Source of the DNA: JANRKG01 sp033763635
Lineage (GTDB): Bacteria; Cyanobacteriota; Cyanobacteriia; GCF-001939115
Length of the DNA stretch: 15,243 nucleotides
Assembly (NCBI GenBank): GCA_033763635.1
Contig: JANRKG010000106.1
Span: 1 to 15,243 of the forward strand
Direction of reading: 5' to 3'
Both the position numbers and the translations under genes were made by a program. Below are positions 6,489 through 14,241 of the stretch, one piece after another. Position 1 is the stretch's first letter. Each line of letters starts with the position of its first letter. The notes under the pieces were generated by a model. It had not been told where the DNA came from and ran no database searches. It saw only the letters and a program-made list of their open reading frames with translations.

Positions 6489-7181
6489 ATGTCTTCGTCC
6501 TTCTCCCTTCCGGATTTAACACCTAGCTGGCAGGAAACCTTAGGCTGGCAACCCACTCCTGAGCAACAGCAACAGTTCCAGACCCTCTACGATCTAATTT
6601 TGGAGGGGAACCAGCGATTAAACCTGACCCGCATCCTGGAGCCTACTGACTTTTGGGAAAAGCACTTGTGGGATTCCTTGCGGGGGATTAAGCCCTTTTT
6701 GGCAACGAGCCATTCTGCTTCCTGGAAGGCGATCGATATTGGTACAGGCGCAGGATTTCCGGGAGTTCCTATTGCGCTCGTTCGTCCAGAATGGTCGATC
6801 ACCTTATTAGATGGAACACGCAAAAAAATTGATTTCCTGAGAACCCTGACCGAAAAGCTCGGTCTTACGAACGTTCAGGCTCTTCATGGACGGGCGGAGC
6901 AGGTCAACCAGAATAAACCCCAGCAGAACGCATACGATCTGGCGCTCCTGCGAGCCGTTGGACCCGTTACAGAATGTGCTCAATACGCACTCCCATTCTT
7001 GAAAAAAAATGGGGTGGCAGTGCTGTATCGGGGCCAGTGGACTGCGGAGGAGACTGAGACCCTGGAAACGGCGCTCGATCGCCTTGGAGGAGCGCTGGAA
7101 TCCGTTGATGCCTTTACGACTCCCCTGAGTCACAGCATCCGCCACTGCTTACACATCAAAAAAAGTAGGGGGCAAGCGTGA
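6489..7181 (+). CDS. rsmG: 16S rRNA (guanine-N7)-methyltransferase RsmG, 230 aa
   Basis: RsmG (GidB) uses S-adenosylmethionine to methylate N7 of G527 in 16S rRNA of the small ribosomal subunit; its loss gives low-level streptomycin resistance in several bacteria. Family signatures in order: NQRLNLTRI (41-49), HLWDSL (59-64), the SAM-binding loop DIGTGAGFPGVP (83-94), LLDGTRKKIDFL (106-117), HGRAEQ (133-138) and LRAVGPV (154-160). The length is typical. ATG at 6489 has no clear ribosome site. The last codon overlaps the next gene in a GTGA junction, which points to coupled translation. Confidence 0.97.
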   Translation: MSSSFSLPDLTPSWQETLGWQPTPEQQQQFQTLYDLILEGNQRLNLTRILEPTDFWEKHLWDSLRGIKPFLATSHSASWKAIDIGTGAGFPGVPIALVRPEWSITLLDGTRKKIDFLRTLTEKLGLTNVQALHGRAEQVNQNKPQQNAYDLALLRAVGPVTECAQYALPFLKKNGVAVLYRGQWTAEETETLETALDRLGGALESVDAFTTPLSHSIRHCLHIKKSRGQA

Positions 7182-7723
7182 AGCGATCAGCGGAGTTTGA
7201 TGAGACAGGAACTTACCGCTACTCCCTCCATCGGCAGTGGAATCTAGAAGCCCCCGATTTGGGGTTCATCATGTTAAATCCCAGTACGGCAGATGCAGAC
7301 AGGGACGACCCGACGATTCGCCGTTGTATTCAGTTTGCGGAAAGCTGGGGATATGGTTCTCTGGAGGTCGTAAATTTGTTTGCCTATCGAGCAACCCATC
7401 CTAAAGTTTTGCTTCAAGCTCCCGATCCTGTGGGTCCAGAGAACGATCGCTACTTACTGCAAATGATCGATCGTACCCAAACGGTCATTGTCGCCTGGGG
7501 CAACCGGGGTGTTTTTCAGAACCGTAGTCAGGATGTACTGACCTTGCTAAAAACTTTAGAGAAGAAAGCATCAGACAGTTTGTACTGCCTGGGATTGACC
7601 CGTGCCAGACAACCTCGCCATCCCCTCTACATAAAACGTAATAATTTGCCCCTGCGACTTCAAGCGGCTTATTCAGCAGCAAATCCCATTTTGAATCTGT
7701 GTATTCGTGTTGACACTCATTAA
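7178..7723 (+). CDS. DUF1643 protein, 181 aa, coupled to rsmG
   Basis: The sequence has the characteristic DUF1643 signature: FIMLNPSTADADRDDPT (30-46) continuing to a CIQFA segment (50-54) and WGYG (57-60), then VNLFAYRAT (65-73), a strand ending in AWGNRG (106-111), and the C-terminal LGLTRARQPRHPLYI (138-152). The fold has alternating strands and helices; the conserved Asn, Asp, Arg and His residues suggest a nucleotide-handling enzyme, but no function is established that I know of. The start is GTG at 7178, whose last two bases with the next A form the rsmG stop (GTGA), so translation is probably coupled. The last ~15 codons overlap the purA promoter. It may assist RNA or nucleotide processing, but that rests on position only. 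Confidence 0.88.
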   Translation: MKRSAEFDETGTYRYSLHRQWNLEAPDLGFIMLNPSTADADRDDPTIRRCIQFAESWGYGSLEVVNLFAYRATHPKVLLQAPDPVGPENDRYLLQMIDRTQTVIVAWGNRGVFQNRSQDVLTLLKTLEKKASDSLYCLGLTRARQPRHPLYIKRNNLPLRLQAAYSAANPILNLCIRVDTH

Positions 7724-7739
7724 TTTTCTTGCCGATAAT
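7710..7739 (+). promoter_or_regulatory. Strong promoter for purA
   Basis: TTGACA (7710-7715) is a perfect -35 and GATAAT (7734-7739) is one base from the -10 consensus, with 18-base spacing. Transcription would begin near 7746, leaving a short leader of about 29 bases before the purA start. The -35 lies inside the last codons of the DUF1643 gene, so purA can be transcribed separately from rsmG. Confidence 0.65.
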
Positions 7740-7753
7740 GGTAGTTCGTGTAA

Positions 7754-9109
<1,356 letters not shown>

Positions 9110-9180
9110 CGTAGTTAGCCAACGGGCAAATTGCCTTTCATCTGTTGGCTTCGTTTACCTCAAGGATTTGTAGCAACTTT

Positions 9181-10713
9181 ATGGCAGACGCGGCGCTTCC
9201 TCCCCTCGTTCAGCAAATGATGCGATCGGAGTTTTATCCCCATCCGGTGGTTGAACCGATCGAGTTCATTCAAACCCATGTCTCCTATGTCTTTCTAACG
9301 GGAGAATACGCCTACAAGGTTAAAAAAACCGTTAACTTCGGTTTTCTTGATTTCAGTACCCTGGAGAAGCGGCACCACTTCTGCCAGGAAGAACTGCGGA
9401 TGAACCAACGGGGAGCCGCCGATCTCTACCTAGAAGTTCTACCCATTACCCAGCCTGGGGAACAATTTCAGTTGCAGGGCACTGGGGAACCCGTAGAGTA
9501 CACCCTGAAAATGCGTCAGTTTCCGCAGGATCAACTCCTGCTGGCCTTGTTCGAGCAGGGGAGTTTGACGGAAAGCCATTTAGAGGAATTAGGACGGGTG
9601 GTAGCCCGGTTTCATGCAGGGGCACCCGTGAACGATTACATCCGGACCTTTGGAGAAGTCGCCCAAATTCGACAGGCGATCGACGAGAATTACCTCCAGA
9701 CCCAACAGTACATTGGTGGCCCCCAAACCCAAGCTCAGTACGACGAAACCAAAGCCTACACCGATCGCTTCTTCGCCGATCGTCCTGCCCTGTTTCAGAG
9801 CCGCATCCAACAGGATAAAATTCGCGAATGTCACGGAGATTTACACCTGCGGAATATTTGCCTCTGGCAGGGTCAAATACTCTTGTTTGACTGTATTGAG
9901 TTCAATGAACCTTTCCGATTCGTAGATTTCATGTATGACGTGGCTTTTACGGTTATGGATCTGGAAGCCCGTCAGCGGCCCGATTTGGGCAATGCCTTCC
10001 TGAATACCTACATTGAAGAAACGGGCGACTGGGATGGGCTGCAACTCCTCCCCCTGTATCTCAGTCGCCAAGCCTATGTCCGGGCGAAAGTGACTTCTTT
10101 TTTGCTAAGTGATTCCGGTATCCCAGAAACTGCTAAACAAGAAGCCAGCAAAACGGCAGCGGCCTACTATCACCAGGCATGGGAGTATACCAAACCTCGT
10201 CAGGGTCAGTTGATTCTCATGTCCGGCTTGTCAGGGGCAGGGAAGAGTACCACTGCCCGATTCCTGGCGCGTCACCTCAATGCGATTCAGATTCGATCGG
10301 ATGCAGTTCGCAAGCATTTAGGAGGAATTGGGTTGCAGGAACGGGGTGGCTCGGACTTGTACACACCAGAGATGAGTCGCAAAACCTACGATCGCCTTCT
10401 GGAATTGGGAATTACCCTGGCAAGTCAGGGATTCCCGGTCATTCTAGATGCCAAGTACGATCGGCAGACTTTGCGAGAACAGGCCATGACCCAGGCCAAA
10501 GACCAGGGGCTTGCCTTTCAAATCGTGCATTGTACCGCTCCGCTGGGAATCATGCAGGAACGGCTGAAGCAACGCACTGGAGATATTGCAGATGCAACGG
10601 TAGAGATTTTGAATCAGCAACAGATGGACTCTTTCACCGAGGCTGAGTTGTTCTGGGTGAAGACCGTGGACACGACCCAACCCCTGGCGGATCAACTAAC
10701 CTGGCTTCAATAA
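9181..10713 (+). CDS. Fused APH-like kinase and P-loop kinase, 510 aa
   Basis: A two-domain protein. The N-terminal half (about residues 30-300) is an aminoglycoside phosphotransferase-like kinase of the COG2187 type, with YAYKVKK (44-50), the catalytic loop CHGDLHLRN (217-225) and the metal-binding FDCIEFNEPFRFVDF (236-250). The C-terminal half (about 343-510) is an AAA_33/zeta-toxin-like P-loop kinase with Walker A GLSGAGKSTT (349-358), IRSDAVRKHL (371-380) and VILDAKYDR (420-428). This fusion is found in many proteobacteria and cyanobacteria, but its substrate is not known to me. ATG at 9181 was preferred to the in-frame TTG at 9145, because it begins near the conserved region; AAGGA lies 14 bases upstream, which is far. 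It follows purA by 71 bases in the same direction. Confidence 0.9.
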   Translation: MADAALPPLVQQMMRSEFYPHPVVEPIEFIQTHVSYVFLTGEYAYKVKKTVNFGFLDFSTLEKRHHFCQEELRMNQRGAADLYLEVLPITQPGEQFQLQGTGEPVEYTLKMRQFPQDQLLLALFEQGSLTESHLEELGRVVARFHAGAPVNDYIRTFGEVAQIRQAIDENYLQTQQYIGGPQTQAQYDETKAYTDRFFADRPALFQSRIQQDKIRECHGDLHLRNICLWQGQILLFDCIEFNEPFRFVDFMYDVAFTVMDLEARQRPDLGNAFLNTYIEETGDWDGLQLLPLYLSRQAYVRAKVTSFLLSDSGIPETAKQEASKTAAAYYHQAWEYTKPRQGQLILMSGLSGAGKSTTARFLARHLNAIQIRSDAVRKHLGGIGLQERGGSDLYTPEMSRKTYDRLLELGITLASQGFPVILDAKYDRQTLREQAMTQAKDQGLAFQIVHCTAPLGIMQERLKQRTGDIADATVEILNQQQMDSFTEAELFWVKTVDTTQPLADQLTWLQ

Positions 10714-10741
10714 TATCGGCATCATCAATATCGGCATCATC
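10712..10741. repeat. 15-base tandem duplication after the fused kinase gene
   Basis: AATATCGGCATCATC is present at 10712-10726 and, identical, at 10727-10741. The first copy begins in the TAA stop codon of the kinase gene, so a slip here would not alter the protein. Confidence 0.85.
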
Positions 10742-10782
10742 ATCTCAGGCACGCCGACTCGTGCTTTCTTCTCAAGTCATTT

Positions 10783-11118
10783 ATGGATAAACGCCCTAGC
10801 CTCTCGAAAGGATTTCCGATCGCACTGCAATGGGCGTTATTTTTTTTGCTGATCTTTTATTTCCTTGGTTATTCCGCCATTATGAGCATTGGGCTGGCAA
10901 TTTTGGGCGGTTCAGCCATTCGTCTGGTTGTAGACTGGTGGCTGAGTAAGGATGAAGTGATTGCCACCCCTGATCCTTCAGTAGAACCAGAGCCGCCTCC
11001 CCAGCCTAAAATGACCGTGGCAGCACGGCGGCGGGCAGCGGGGGAAATTCGCTGGCAACGCACCAAAACCCGCAAAAGACGGTTCACCTGGCCGTTTAAA
11101 CGAGGAAGACGCTCCTGA
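10783..11118 (+). CDS. Small membrane protein of unknown function, 111 aa
   Basis: No family recognised. The hydrophobic stretch at residues 11-50 (WALFFLLIFYFLGYSAIM, then a Gly/Ala/Ile-rich helix) predicts two closely spaced membrane helices with a very short turn, followed by VDWWLSK. The C-terminal half is hydrophilic: an acidic-to-proline linker (ATPDPSVEPEPPPQP, 61-75) and a very basic tail (ARRRAAGEIRWQRTKTRKRR, 81-100) that is probably cytoplasmic and could meet nucleic acid, acidic lipid or ribosomes. Its stop overlaps the start of the YdcF gene by one base (TGATG), indicating coupled translation and likely a joint role in the envelope. Confidence 0.8.
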   Translation: MDKRPSLSKGFPIALQWALFFLLIFYFLGYSAIMSIGLAILGGSAIRLVVDWWLSKDEVIATPDPSVEPEPPPQPKMTVAARRRAAGEIRWQRTKTRKRRFTWPFKRGRRS

Positions 11119-11915
11119 TGTTTTTTTATCTCTCTAAGTTACTGCCCCTCTTTATTTACCCCCTGGGCTTCGCTTGCCTATTGCTCCTGATTGCCCTATT
11201 TACCGTCTGGAAACGTCCCCGGATCAGTGCAATTTTAATTGGGTCCAGTTTAGGGGTTCTGCTGCTTGCCAGTAATACCTGGGTGAATGGTCAGTTAGTG
11301 CAAGGCTTGGAGTGGCAAAATATTCCCCCAGGTTCCTTACCCAACGCAGATGCGATCGTCGTTCTGGGCGGTGGCATCAAGCCCGTCGCTCCGCCCCGTC
11401 CGGGGGTTGATCTGGCCGAGGGAGGCGATCGGATTATCTACGGCATTCAGCTTTATCGACAAGGCAAAGCCCCCTGGCTCGTTCTGTCGGGAGGTCGAGT
11501 TACCTGGCGGGCAGGGGGAGGCATCGGCTCGGAGTCTGGAGATATGGCAATGATTGCCACTGACTTCGGAGTTCCCAAAAGCGCAATTTTAGAAGACGCA
11601 ACTTCGCTTAATACTTATCAGAATGCAGTGAATGTCAAACAGGTTTTGTCGTCCCACCAGATCAAGCGGGTGCTGTTGGTGACCTCTGCCATTCACATGC
11701 CCCGATCGCTAGCAATTTTTAAGAGACAGGGAATTGATGCGATCGCCGCTCCGACCGACTTTTTGATGACACAGACTGACCCTGAAGAAATGACCTCAAC
11801 CCTGAAAGGTTTTTTCTTAGGAATGCTCCCTGACATTGAAAGATTAGGAACTACCACTCGTGCTCTCAAGGAGTACATCGGCCTGGTCGTCTACCGTCTC
11901 CGAGGCTGGCTCTGA
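11118..11915 (+). CDS. YdcF/ElyC-type DUF218 membrane protein, 265 aa
   Basis: DUF218 (YdcF family, includes ElyC and SanA of E. coli) proteins are membrane-linked and affect the envelope; ElyC influences the lipid carrier used for peptidoglycan. Two N-terminal membrane helices (about 8-30 and 36-54) are followed by the DUF218 domain: ADAIVVLGGG (77-86), the LSGG turn (123-126), ILEDATSLNTYQNA (157-170) and LLVTSAIHMPRSLAIFKRQG (186-205). Length and layout fit the ElyC-like two-helix type. GAGGAAG lies about ten bases before ATG at 11118. The C-terminus overlaps the CHAD gene on the other strand. The biochemical activity is not settled, so no gene symbol is given. Confidence 0.9.
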   Translation: MFFYLSKLLPLFIYPLGFACLLLLIALFTVWKRPRISAILIGSSLGVLLLASNTWVNGQLVQGLEWQNIPPGSLPNADAIVVLGGGIKPVAPPRPGVDLAEGGDRIIYGIQLYRQGKAPWLVLSGGRVTWRAGGGIGSESGDMAMIATDFGVPKSAILEDATSLNTYQNAVNVKQVLSSHQIKRVLLVTSAIHMPRSLAIFKRQGIDAIAAPTDFLMTQTDPEEMTSTLKGFFLGMLPDIERLGTTTRALKEYIGLVVYRLRGWL

Positions 11916-12884
11916 GGGTAAGGCAGTCGGTAGCAAGAGATGGGATCGTAGCTCCGCTCGATAGTTGGCATCCAGAAACTGCTGTTGAAGCGGTTGCCAC
12001 GCCTGCCACAGTTGTATCTGTCGCTGGCGTAGCTGGTCTCCCAGGGTAGGTAGTTTATCCGCGAGAGGTGCCTGGAGGGCTTCTTGCAGAAAATGTTTCA
12101 ACACTGCCAAATCCTGAAGTTGCCCCAATACTTCTTGCACTTGCTTAAACTGGCTGAGGAGTCCCTTGATGCGATCGTCCCCTTCCAATCCGGGCCAGTC
12201 CACAAAAAACTCCATCTGATAGCGCATTCCCTTCATGCGTTTTCGCAGATCATGCAGCACTTCTTCTTGCTCTTGGAGATGGGAAACCAGATGTTCCTCA
12301 TCCAGTCCATCCGCCTTCCCATTTTCGTTCCCTGAGACCATTCCAATAAGCCAACCGGGATGCAGTAACACTTCACTGGTTAATGGAAGAAGAAGATCGG
12401 GGACGATCGCCTGCGCGGATAAAGCAGCCAAAGGTTTATAAACTGGGTTTTCTAACCAGTTTTGAACCGCTCGTTTCAACTTGCGATATTCCGATCCCTT
12501 AAAGGCTGCCTGTAACCGCCCAAATCCTTCCTGACGTTGCTGTTGCAGATACCGCAAAACTTCTCTCAGGCGTTTCTGTTCTTTTCCCTGTAGTTGAGGA
12601 TAATAGTGAGTCTCCAGGTCTGTCTTGAGAACATCTGCATCCCGCACGGCTCCCAACACACGGGCCATCCGGCGCATGGGTTCCACCCCTCCGGCCTCTG
12701 GGAAAACGATCGCAGGTTCAAAGACCTGAAGGGCCGTTCGCAGACGGCGCATGCCCACCCGCATGTCGTGAATGGCTTCTGGGTCTTTGTCTTCTAAAAC
12801 CGCTGATTCATGCTTAATCGTCTTCTTAAAGTGCTGGCTGAGAAGAAGATGTACATCCTTCCCAAAGGTAGAAATCGTCTGCAT
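11844..12884 (-). CDS. CHAD-domain protein, 346 aa
   Basis: CHAD domains are all-helical, rich in conserved His and basic residues, and bind inorganic polyphosphate; they are often near or fused to CYTH domains, but no CYTH partner is seen here. Two internally related halves are visible: HDMRVGMRRLRT (39-50) with LGAVRDADVL (77-86), and LHDLRKRMKGMRY (210-222) with LGQLQDLAVL (253-262). The start is ATG at 12884; an upstream TTG at 12977 would add 31 residues unlike the domain. The last ~28 residues (PSEPASETVDDQADVLLEST) are an acidic disordered tail; 23 of them are encoded opposite the YdcF C-terminus. Likely role: polyphosphate-associated protein. Confidence 0.9.
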   Translation of the reverse strand: MQTISTFGKDVHLLLSQHFKKTIKHESAVLEDKDPEAIHDMRVGMRRLRTALQVFEPAIVFPEAGGVEPMRRMARVLGAVRDADVLKTDLETHYYPQLQGKEQKRLREVLRYLQQQRQEGFGRLQAAFKGSEYRKLKRAVQNWLENPVYKPLAALSAQAIVPDLLLPLTSEVLLHPGWLIGMVSGNENGKADGLDEEHLVSHLQEQEEVLHDLRKRMKGMRYQMEFFVDWPGLEGDDRIKGLLSQFKQVQEVLGQLQDLAVLKHFLQEALQAPLADKLPTLGDQLRQRQIQLWQAWQPLQQQFLDANYRAELRSHLLLPTALPSEPASETVDDQADVLLESTSGSS

Positions 12885-13103
12885 AGCGCTACCCCAGTCT
12901 CGATTAAAAGCCCTTTCAAGATCAATGGTGGCAATGATTCTGCATCGCGACCTCAGAGCTTCACCTATCTTAATCAACCATCCCAGCAGGACGCTTCCTC
13001 CTCCAGGGATTTTTCGAAAGTGCTAGCTTAGACACAGTTCAAACACCTGACCGATTCGATGATGAATCCGTTAGGCTTGCAATGTCACGGGTGGAACTTC
13101 ATC

Positions 13104-13340
13104 ATGCCGAATCAATTTAGCTGGCTGATCCCCAATCCTCAGCCGCAAGAACTGGAGATTTTGCAAGCCTACATTGTCACCCATGACTTCTATCGGGAAG
13201 TTAAAGAACGGGAAGCCTTCAGGCAATATTGTCAGTGGTATCGAGAAACGGCCGATCGCCATCGTCAAGAACTGGAGAAGATGCGAGGCGATGTGAATGT
13301 CTTCGGATGGTTTTGTCGGGGGCGATCGAGAGGATATTGA
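13104..13340 (+). CDS. Small protein of unknown function, 78 aa
   Basis: I do not know a name for this family, but it reads as a real gene. It is mostly helical: QELEILQAYIVTHDFYREVK (15-34), then REAFRQYCQWYRETADRHR (36-54), and a C-terminal MRGDVNVFGWFCR (60-72). Many aromatic residues (Trp, Tyr, Phe) at regular spacing suggest a compact helical bundle. The in-frame ATG at 13059 would add 15 residues, but ATG at 13104 has GGTGGA upstream and precedes the folded part. A strong terminator begins directly after the stop. It is divergent from the CHAD gene and probably has its own promoter. Confidence 0.72.
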   Translation: MPNQFSWLIPNPQPQELEILQAYIVTHDFYREVKEREAFRQYCQWYRETADRHRQELEKMRGDVNVFGWFCRGRSRGY

Positions 13341-13382
13341 AAACCTGGAGACGCTTGACAAAACACCTCCAGGTTTCTTTTT
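13341..13382. terminator. Rho-independent terminator, probably bidirectional
   Basis: AAACCTGGAG (13341-13350) pairs perfectly with CTCCAGGTTT (13367-13376) around a 16-base loop, followed by CTTTTT to 13382. It starts at the base after the stop of the 78-aa gene. On the minus strand the same stem is followed by only a short T run, and it lies immediately after the stop of the ferritin-like gene at 13381, so it can serve both converging genes. Confidence 0.85.
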
Positions 13383-14151
13383 AAGCCATCACTACTTCGG
13401 GAGTCTGCGTTTCAACCGTGTCAGTCATTTCTGAGGGAACACCATCTTGCACCAGGGAAGGCATCTGTCCACCTCGCTTTAACAAACCACCGACCATTGC
13501 AAAGAGCGCATTGACTTTGCGTGTGCGCCAGATGTCAATCACTTCCGTCACTTGAACCGGGGAAAGTCGTCGTTCTAGCGCTTCATACAGATAGGCTGCG
13601 TGACGAGTTTCATCCTGAGCAACACTCAGAATGCCTTTTTTCAAGCTAGCAGTGAGGGGCTGGGTCTCGGAAAGAACATTTGCCATCCGCACAAAATCTT
13701 TACTGGCATCCAGTTCCAGAATGTACGTGCTACCCATAAAGTCAATCCAATCAATGCGATCGGGTTTCATCCTTTCTGGTGTATGGCCTTCAAAGTATGC
13801 CTCAAAGAAAGGGCTGCGACGGCGATCGTCTGCTTCCCCATTCGGTTGTTTCTCAGGAATGCTTTTGAAATCAATCAATTGCTTGTTGTGTTGCTTCAAC
13901 CCATGGGCAAAGATCTGACCGTGACGGCGTTCATCGGATGCGTGACGAGCCAGTTGATCCGCTAACCAGAGATCGCCTTCTGCCTTGGCTCGATCGCTGA
14001 GGGCTTCCAGGAAGGGGACGGAACCTGCTTCCGCGAGATGAAACCCTGCCAGAAGGGTAGGACGGGTCAGGGGATCGCAAAGATGGCGAGCCGTAATATA
14101 AGCACTTGCGCCATTGCCAAGAACATGAAGACAGTAGGTGAGGAAATTCAT
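13381..14151 (-). CDS. Ferritin-like di-iron protein, 256 aa
   Basis: A four-helix-bundle protein with a complete ferritin-like di-iron ligand set: E41, then E74-x-x-H77 in DERRH, and E146 in ILELDASKDF, then E181-x-x-H184 in DETRH. This E...ExxH...E...ExxH order is shared by MiaE-like hydroxylases, rubrerythrin relatives and aldehyde-deformylating oxygenases, so an oxygen-using or iron-related enzyme is likely, but the substrate cannot be told. The start is uncertain: ATG at 14151 (MNFLTYCLHVLG) is chosen because it leaves 90 bases to the divergent kinase start; ATG at 14196 adds 15 residues and leaves only 45. Neither has a good ribosome site. The C-terminus is a short disordered Thr/Glu tail. 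Confidence 0.82.
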   Translation of the reverse strand: MNFLTYCLHVLGNGASAYITARHLCDPLTRPTLLAGFHLAEAGSVPFLEALSDRAKAEGDLWLADQLARHASDERRHGQIFAHGLKQHNKQLIDFKSIPEKQPNGEADDRRRSPFFEAYFEGHTPERMKPDRIDWIDFMGSTYILELDASKDFVRMANVLSETQPLTASLKKGILSVAQDETRHAAYLYEALERRLSPVQVTEVIDIWRTRKVNALFAMVGGLLKRGGQMPSLVQDGVPSEMTDTVETQTPEVVMA

Positions 14152-14241
14152 GGAATTCGAGGAGTAGAGTGTGGGAACAAGAATTTTGTAGATCATGCTA
14201 ACGCTGATCTGAAAATCTGACAGTCCGTTTATGCTCTAGAA

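Noticed and set aside
9117..9150. Inverted repeat AGCCAAC...GTTGGCT after purA as a terminator
   Set aside because: The 7-bp stem with a 20-base loop has no T-tract behind it. It may form a weak structure but is not a convincing terminator.
9145..9180. Longer start (TTG) for the fused kinase
   Set aside because: It would begin inside the inverted repeat and add 12 non-conserved residues; ATG 9181 is more likely.
12885..12977. N-terminal extension of the CHAD protein from TTG 12977
   Set aside because: The 31 extra residues do not fit the domain and ATG 12884 has a fair upstream GGGGTAG; the shorter start is preferred.
12084..13031. Plus-strand open frames over the CHAD gene and its upstream region
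   Set aside because: They are shadows of the CHAD coding strand or lack a start context, with no family likeness.
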